Source: Gammaproteobacteria bacterium (GTDB taxonomy: Bacteria; Pseudomonadota; Gammaproteobacteria; UBA6429). Taken from it: a stretch of 7,848 nucleotides of DNA. The notes beneath the pieces are model-generated. The model saw nothing but the letters and a program-made list of their open reading frames with translations, made no database searches and was not told where the DNA came from. The stretch lies in the NCBI GenBank assembly GCA_003232015.1, contig QIKU01000220.1:1-7848 (forward strand). The letters are read 5' to 3'. Below are positions 7,125 through 7,848 of this stretch, in pieces. Numbering within the stretch: the first letter of the stretch is position 1; every line of letters begins with the position of its first letter. The position numbers and the translations under genes were made by a program.

Positions 7125-7460
7125 TTAACTACAGCCTTTAGGGCGGGGCAGGCCAGCAACTTTATTTGCGCACTTGATTAATCCGGTTGGGAATAAAGAG
7201 TAAATATATTTCTGGCTGCTTTTATCTTTTCCGTATTTTTCTTTCATCATTTTAGAAAAATTGCGGGGTTCGCAAACAGCACCATTATCTGAAAAATACT
7301 CACGTGCTAAATTAATAATGTTCCAGTGTTCTTCGGTTAAATCACCAATTTTTTCACTAATTGCGATTTGTGCAGCAAGACCTTCGCTCCATTCATCCAA
7401 ATTTTCTAACCAACCCGCTTCACTTAACTGGATAGTTTTGCCATCGACTTCTGCTTGCAT
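7125..7460 (-). CDS. tusE: TusE/DsrC family sulfur carrier protein
   Basis: A 111-residue cytoplasmic protein of the TusE/DsrC/DsvC family. TusE accepts sulfur in the TusA-TusBCD-TusE relay to MnmA for 2-thiolation of tRNA wobble uridine; DsrC proteins serve dissimilatory sulfur metabolism. Support includes GWLENLDEWSEGLA near the N-terminus, LTEEHWNIIN, a LFPTG segment and the C-terminal AGLPRPKGC block. The penultimate C110 is the conserved sulfur-binding cysteine. The second cysteine of true DsrC, 11 positions earlier, is N99 here, as in TusE (Thr in E. coli), but a cysteine (C97) sits two residues further upstream. I therefore favour TusE-like over DsrC. AGGAG lies 8 bases before the ATG. 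It is a lone gene, with no tusBCD or dsr genes in view, convergent with recQ. Confidence 0.85.
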   Translation of the reverse strand: MQAEVDGKTIQLSEAGWLENLDEWSEGLAAQIAISEKIGDLTEEHWNIINLAREYFSDNGAVCEPRNFSKMMKEKYGKDKSSQKYIYSLFPTGLIKCANKVAGLPRPKGCS

Positions 7461-7496
7461 TTGTTGAGCTCCTAAATTGTTTATAATACCTGAGTA

Positions 7497-7525
7497 ATTA
7501 TATCAAGTATTATCCCTTTTAACAA
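7497..7525 (-). promoter_or_regulatory. Promoter of the tusE-like gene
   Basis: On the minus strand TTGTTA (complement of 7520-7525) and a perfect TATAAT (complement of 7497-7502) are separated by exactly 17 bases. This is a good sigma-70 type promoter giving a leader of about 30 bases before the tusE-like ATG. Confidence 0.6.
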
Positions 7526-7595
7526 TACATTAGTACGGGTTAATATAATGAAATAATGAATATTTATAAAAAATGGTAATATTTCACAGAATATC

Positions 7596-7609
7596 TTGAT
7601 CTAAGTCAA
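7596..7609 (+). promoter_or_regulatory. FNR/ANR-type binding site upstream of the response regulator
   Basis: TTGATCTAAGTCAA fits the ANR/FNR pattern TTGAT-N4-(A/G)TCAA. Its centre (7602.5) lies 30 bases before a TTGAAT at 7633-7638 that could be the -10. Transcription would then start near 7645, with the box at about -41.5, the standard activator position. It is more than 70 bases upstream of the tusE promoter, so the response regulator is the likelier target. Confidence 0.6.
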
Positions 7610-7673
7610 CTAAACTATCCATAAGTCGCAATTTGAATTAACCCTCAATTGGTCGCAGCCGATAAGTATCTAG

Positions 7674-7689
7674 CTGCGTAGCGACGCAG
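7674..7689 (+). other. Hairpin in the response regulator leader
   Basis: CTGCGT (7674-7679) and ACGCAG (7684-7689) pair perfectly around an AGCG loop, and A-U and G-U pairs can extend the stem by two. It ends about 10 bases before the weak GAG-rich ribosome binding site (7697-7703) of the response regulator gene, where it could affect translation. No U-tract follows, so it is not a terminator. Confidence 0.5.
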
Positions 7690-7711
7690 TTTATACGAGT
7701 GAGTTCCAAAT

Positions 7712-7848
7712 ATGAATGATAATATCCGTTTTTTAGTGGCCGATGACGAAGAGTTTAATTTAGATATTATATCGGAATACTTAAGCTTAATGTCAGACGG
7801 TTACAAGATAGAAACAGCTAAAGATGGGCAAAGTGCATGGCAAATGAT
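7712..7848 (+). CDS. Response regulator, receiver domain (3' end missing)
   Basis: The first 45 codons of a gene cut by the right edge. The start MNDNIRFLVADDEEFN is the first strand of a CheY-like receiver domain, with the acidic pair D11-D12 that binds magnesium. The following DIISEYLS and GYKIETAKDGQSAWQM segments fit helix 1, strand 2 and helix 2. The phosphorylated aspartate (expected near residue 60) and any output domain lie outside the window, so its action (DNA binding, c-di-GMP turnover or other) cannot be told. The ATG at 7712 is preceded by a weak GAG-containing site at 8 bases. No partner kinase is visible. Confidence 0.85.
   Translation, partial: MNDNIRFLVADDEEFNLDIISEYLSLMSDGYKIETAKDGQSAWQM

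Larger units (their letters stand above)
7461..7711. other. Divergent intergenic region between tusE and the response regulator
   Basis: About 250 AT-rich bases without a credible gene. It holds the minus-strand tusE promoter (7497-7525), a TATAAT on the plus strand at 7544-7549 without a convincing -35, the FNR-type box at 7596-7609, and a hairpin at 7674-7689 before the response regulator. Confidence 0.7.

Noticed and set aside
7261..7467. Plus-strand frame opposite the tusE-like gene
   Set aside because: Fully antisense to a clear TusE/DsrC family gene and without features of its own.

Overview
The window looks like chromosomal core-type DNA of a gammaproteobacterium. The evidence is family content rather than any marker gene: an RhlE-type DEAD-box helicase, a RecQ with a C-terminal extension, a TusE/DsrC sulfur carrier, a YdjM-like membrane protein and a PAS-GGDEF diguanylate cyclase. 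Base composition is moderately AT-rich and even throughout, with very AT-rich spacers. I saw no insertion sequence, phage gene, tRNA, rRNA or CRISPR array, and I cannot name the genus.

Layout: 1-364 (-) is the N-terminal part of a LabA/DUF88-type NYN-domain protein that runs off the left edge. A 200-base spacer follows, holding an inverted repeat and a perfect FNR-type box. At 565-1860 (+) lies a diguanylate cyclase with a CZB-like N-terminus, a PAS domain and a GGDEF domain. Converging on it from the right is a two-gene minus-strand unit, rhlE (4226-2889) then a YdjM/DUF457-like membrane protein (2879-1881). A divergent promoter region of about 280 bases separates rhlE from a plus-strand pair, a single-domain rhodanese (4506-4925) and recQ (4937-7060). 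A strong hairpin terminator at 7077-7102 ends recQ and probably also the opposing tusE-like gene (7460-7125, -). The last 250-base spacer holds the tusE promoter and a second FNR-type box placed suitably for the response regulator that begins at 7712 and is cut by the right edge.

How the parts may work together: two signalling genes at opposite ends (a diguanylate cyclase and a response regulator) each carry an FNR/ANR-type 14-mer upstream, which suggests shared control by oxygen or redox state. Between them sit nucleic-acid maintenance genes (rhlE, recQ) and two sulfur-transfer proteins (rhodanese, TusE-like). I see no clearly new multigene system. The most interesting details are the altered metal-ligand set of the cyclase sensor domain, the pair of FNR boxes, the structured rhlE leader, the shifted cysteine of the TusE-like protein and a nine-base G:C run in the YdjM-like gene.
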